Of a stretch of 64,000 nucleotides of DNA, positions 61,420-64,000 are shown piece by piece. Position 1 is the stretch's first letter; each line of letters opens with the position of its first letter. The translations under genes and the position numbers were made by a program. The notes under the pieces were generated by a model that was given only the letters and a program-made list of their open reading frames with translations, had not been told where the DNA came from and did not search any database. Source of the DNA: Polyodon spathula (lineage: Eukaryota > Chordata > Actinopteri > Acipenseriformes > Polyodontidae); NCBI RefSeq assembly GCF_017654505.1, contig NC_054538.1, forward strand, positions 20,627,412-20,691,411, given 5' to 3'.

Positions 61420-62710
61420 ACCTCCCCATTTACAGTCTGTTCCTATTGAACACGTCAAGTCAACTTCAAAAGCTAAGCATAAAATTTTAGCCATTAGGAA
61501 AAAAAAAAAATAATGCAAAAAGTAAATATTAGACATAGTAATTAATAGACACAGAAAACCGTTAGCCTTTAATTATTCATTTGATAGGTAACATAAAAAT
61601 TAAACTCTACTGGAGGTGTCAGAATTAGGGTGGCCAGAAATGGAGCTTGGTTTCATCAACATTTGCTTGGTGTCAGTTGTCGGAGACGTTCCTTCCTGCC
61701 CGCTGTCAGTTGGCAGACTGTGACCTCCAGACACCTGCCCACCCCAGCTGCAGCAGGCAGGCCCTCACCCCGGCTGGCCCCACTATCAGATGTGGCTTGA
61801 TCACCACATACTGGCAGAAGACATTCCAGCTGAATGAATACTGCCTGTGTGTTGTGTGCGCAGCAGACTCCAGCCGGGTTACTAGAAAGGGCACACGAGA
61901 ACCCAAAGCTTTTTATATCTCCTCGTTGTCTCTTTTCTTTGGTATTTTATTCTTGTCACACTTAGTCTTTTCTCTTTCCATTTCTGTGCAGTGTATGGAA
62001 GGCTTGGTGTAATACGGTATAGTATAACTTGTAAAAGCAGAGGCTCTGTAAAAGTTGAAATGTGTAAACGGTAAACAAAAATCCTAAAAGGAACAATTTT
62101 TTTTTTTGTTAAACGTTTAACTGAAAATGTTCTATTTGAAGAGGATTTTTCTTAGATTTTTACATTCATTGTCATCATTTTATGGTATCTTAAATATCAC
62201 GTAAGTGTAGTTTTCTTATTATTGAAAATGGGGATGATAGTTGAAAAGTTAAAGGAGAACAACTTAAGTGTAGGCAGGAGCAGTTGGTTTCATCCTCTCT
62301 GAAAATTGGCTTTTACACTCAGTGTAAATTGTCATAAAGCACAGCAAAAGCAAGTAAGCGCAAGCAAGTGATGTGAATCCCAAAAAAAAGAAAAAAGGTA
62401 TGGTGGTTATAAAAACATGGTGAAATGCAGTTACCATGGTTCACCTTTGTAACACAGGGTCATAATCAGAAATCACAACAGGATATTTTGAAAGCACGTG
62501 TTTATTAATTAAGTCAAGTCTGTGTTTCACAAAGTCACTGTAAACTGTAAAAATTGTTTTTTTCTTGTTTTTTAAAGCAATCTAAGAATGTTTAAAAACG
62601 CTCTATAAAAACAGTTAATGGGGCCCAGAAAATAGTTTTATTATACGGTTTTATTAAATGTATACATTAACTGGCAAACCAATCTAAGAACAAAATGTAG
62701 TCAATGTTTT
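61420..62710. other. No recognised gene; GC-rich patch at 61670-61900
   Basis: A GC-rich patch has open frames on both strands (61647-62012 plus, 61706-61906 minus). Neither translation resembles a family I know, and there are no clear splice sites. The remainder is AT-rich. Confidence 0.4.
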
Positions 62711-62714
62711 CTGT

Positions 62715-62910
62715 AAATCTATGGCCAAACGTTTTGCATCACCCTATAGAATTAACAAATTTTGCTTCATAGAGTCGAATGAAACCTGGTGAATAATGTT
62801 ACGTCAATATATTGAACTACATGACGTTTTGTAGTTTTCCATATACTTAACGAAAAAGTGTCAAAAATTTTAGGTGACGCAAAACTTATGGTCATAGCTG
62901 TCGAGTAATA
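62715..62910. mobile_element. Tc1/mariner-type MITE, about 190 bp
   Basis: CTATGGCCAAACGTTTTGCATCACC-type left end (62719-62743, split here by mismatches) is inverted at 62874-62898 (reverse complement starts CTATGACCATAAGTTTTGCG and ends TCACC). TA dinucleotides occur just outside both ends, as expected of Tc1/mariner targets. The interior is AT-rich and non-coding. Confidence 0.7.
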
Positions 62911-62914
62911 CACA

Positions 62915-64000
62915 CAGGTGCCACTGTATTTGTTTGTTTTTTCTATAAGACCATTTGTGTTTCATGCACCATGTCTGTCTGTCTCTGTCTGTCTGCCCTT
63001 CTGCTTTCCTTTTTAGTGTGTCTGTCTTTCAACCTATTCACTGAAGAGTTATAAAGTGACGGGACCTGCTCAGGAAATAAGAGCTATAAAAGTAAAATTT
63101 AACAGCTGCTTCCTTTGTCTGTTTGTAGAAGTATTTCTCCAGTGTTTAATTGAACCCTGCAATGCCATTATTAAAAAAAAAATGTTTCCATGATTCAGTG
63201 GCTGGGTGGTTTTGAAATTCAAATCCACTCTGTCCTTCTGCATTTTAAAGTCATTTAGTTGGGTGATATATTTTGTTTATGCTCGTAGCAGTGCGGAAAA
63301 GAATAAAAACAAGGTGCAGTGGGTGGATCTGGCCTGGTGGTATTGTCACAGCATACTGTAGCTGAAAACACAGAATAGTCATTCTTTTTTCCATAGTTGT
63401 CATGACTATGGTCCATAATATTTCCACAAATGAGCATAGCCAAGTTGTTGCTTACGGCTATCAATGGGAGTGAAATTATCACAGCACTCTGTGAACGTTT
63501 GAGGAGTATTTCCTTTTATATAACGAGTATGACATATGGAAAAGGAACTATGTTTAAACCTGAAACAAGCGATTTACTTTCCTGAGATCTCACTATGCTT
63601 AAGATCACAGTGTCATCTGGAACACTGTTCCCTTTCATATCAGAAATACAAGTGCCTCATTTTAATGCAGCTACCCAGTCTTGCAGTCTTAAAATTCAAT
63701 GACATCAGGAGTAAAAGGCAAGTTCCTCCAACTGACATTATTAACAATTTTATAAACATAAGCCAGACGTGGCCTCTTCAGATTATTATAGCACCAATTG
63801 ACCACAATTACTCCCTACTTAAGAAGAATTATATTTGCCCTGTTCTCTGATGTCATCACTTCACCCTTCTATTATGTGACATGCAAGTAAACAATCTTAA
63901 GTTCTATCTCTGATTATTTTTGACATCAATATTAATTTCTGTTCACTAAAAATGACAATGAATGGACTAGTGGGAGCTAAACTGAAACTACAAAACTAAT
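62915..64000. other. No recognised gene
   Basis: Contains a short CTGT-rich low-complexity run at about 62970-63000. The open frames at 63255-63482 and 63536-63850 match nothing I know. Confidence 0.45.

Overview
This window looks like a vertebrate nuclear chromosome, most likely a ray-finned fish and probably a non-teleost such as a sturgeon or paddlefish. The reasons are: AT-rich sequence with no bacterial-style gene packing, long dinucleotide and tetranucleotide microsatellites, spliced-exon remnants, and many degenerate retroelements and DNA transposons (CR1-like LINEs with an 8-bp 3' tail repeat, Tc1/mariner, PIF/Harbinger-like, tyrosine-recombinase elements, a CORE-SINE and solo LTRs). 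The lineage guess rests on remembered dispersed repeats and was not tested by search. I see no intact protein-coding gene, rRNA gene, standalone tRNA gene or CRISPR array.

The main result is a decayed but still intron-containing KLHDC3-like gene on the minus strand, spread over about 30.6 kb. Four exon remnants lie in the correct order for that strand: 39908-39822, 38913-38844, 18166-about 18070 and 9470-about 9410 (the last runs open to 9317). Each has a recognisable acceptor, the first two have donors, and the splice phases of the first three fit. The encoded segments match the last kelch repeats and C-terminal tail of KLHDC3, the CUL2 ubiquitin-ligase receptor for C-terminal glycine degrons. 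The first exon has two in-frame stops, the second is about 13 codons short, the third is frameshifted with a stop, and the fourth has lost the usual stop. Because introns remain, this is a duplicated or unitary pseudogene and not a retrocopy. A dying ohnolog in a polyploid fish would explain it. Exons for the N-terminal kelch repeats were not found between 39.9 and 64 kb.

Layout: 0.5-2.0 kb, an internally deleted non-LTR retrotransposon (minus) and a possible transposon end. 3.6 kb, a compound microsatellite. 6.6-7.3 kb, two GC-richer dispersed repeats. 8.1 kb, a CR1-like 3' end. 9.3-39.9 kb, the KLHDC3 pseudogene. Its introns hold a Tc1 element with a CR1 tail inserted in it (10.96-12.12 kb), a degenerate Ngaro/DIRS-type tyrosine-recombinase retroelement (about 12.7-17.2 kb), a 596-bp Harbinger-like element (21.75-22.35 kb), a long hairpin (28.80-28.91 kb) and a tRNA-derived CORE-SINE (29.06-29.30 kb). 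42.2-43.0 kb, a CR1 reverse-transcriptase fragment, followed by an unassigned 1.6-kb element with inverted ends. 45.3-47.7 kb, a candidate LTR and a solo LTR with target duplication. 49.7-51.2 kb, a cluster of ACGT-rich MITE units. 51.5-53.3 kb, a 430-bp T-rich tract abutting a longer CR1 copy. 54.6-55.2 kb, a second Harbinger-like copy in opposite orientation. 58.45-59.08 kb, a shorter copy of the 43-kb element plus a LINE-type tail. 60.8-61.4 kb, a second solo LTR. 62.7-62.9 kb, a Tc1-type MITE.

No set of genes here works together as a system. The story is a dying gene and layered transposon activity, including one nested insertion and several element pairs in opposite orientation.
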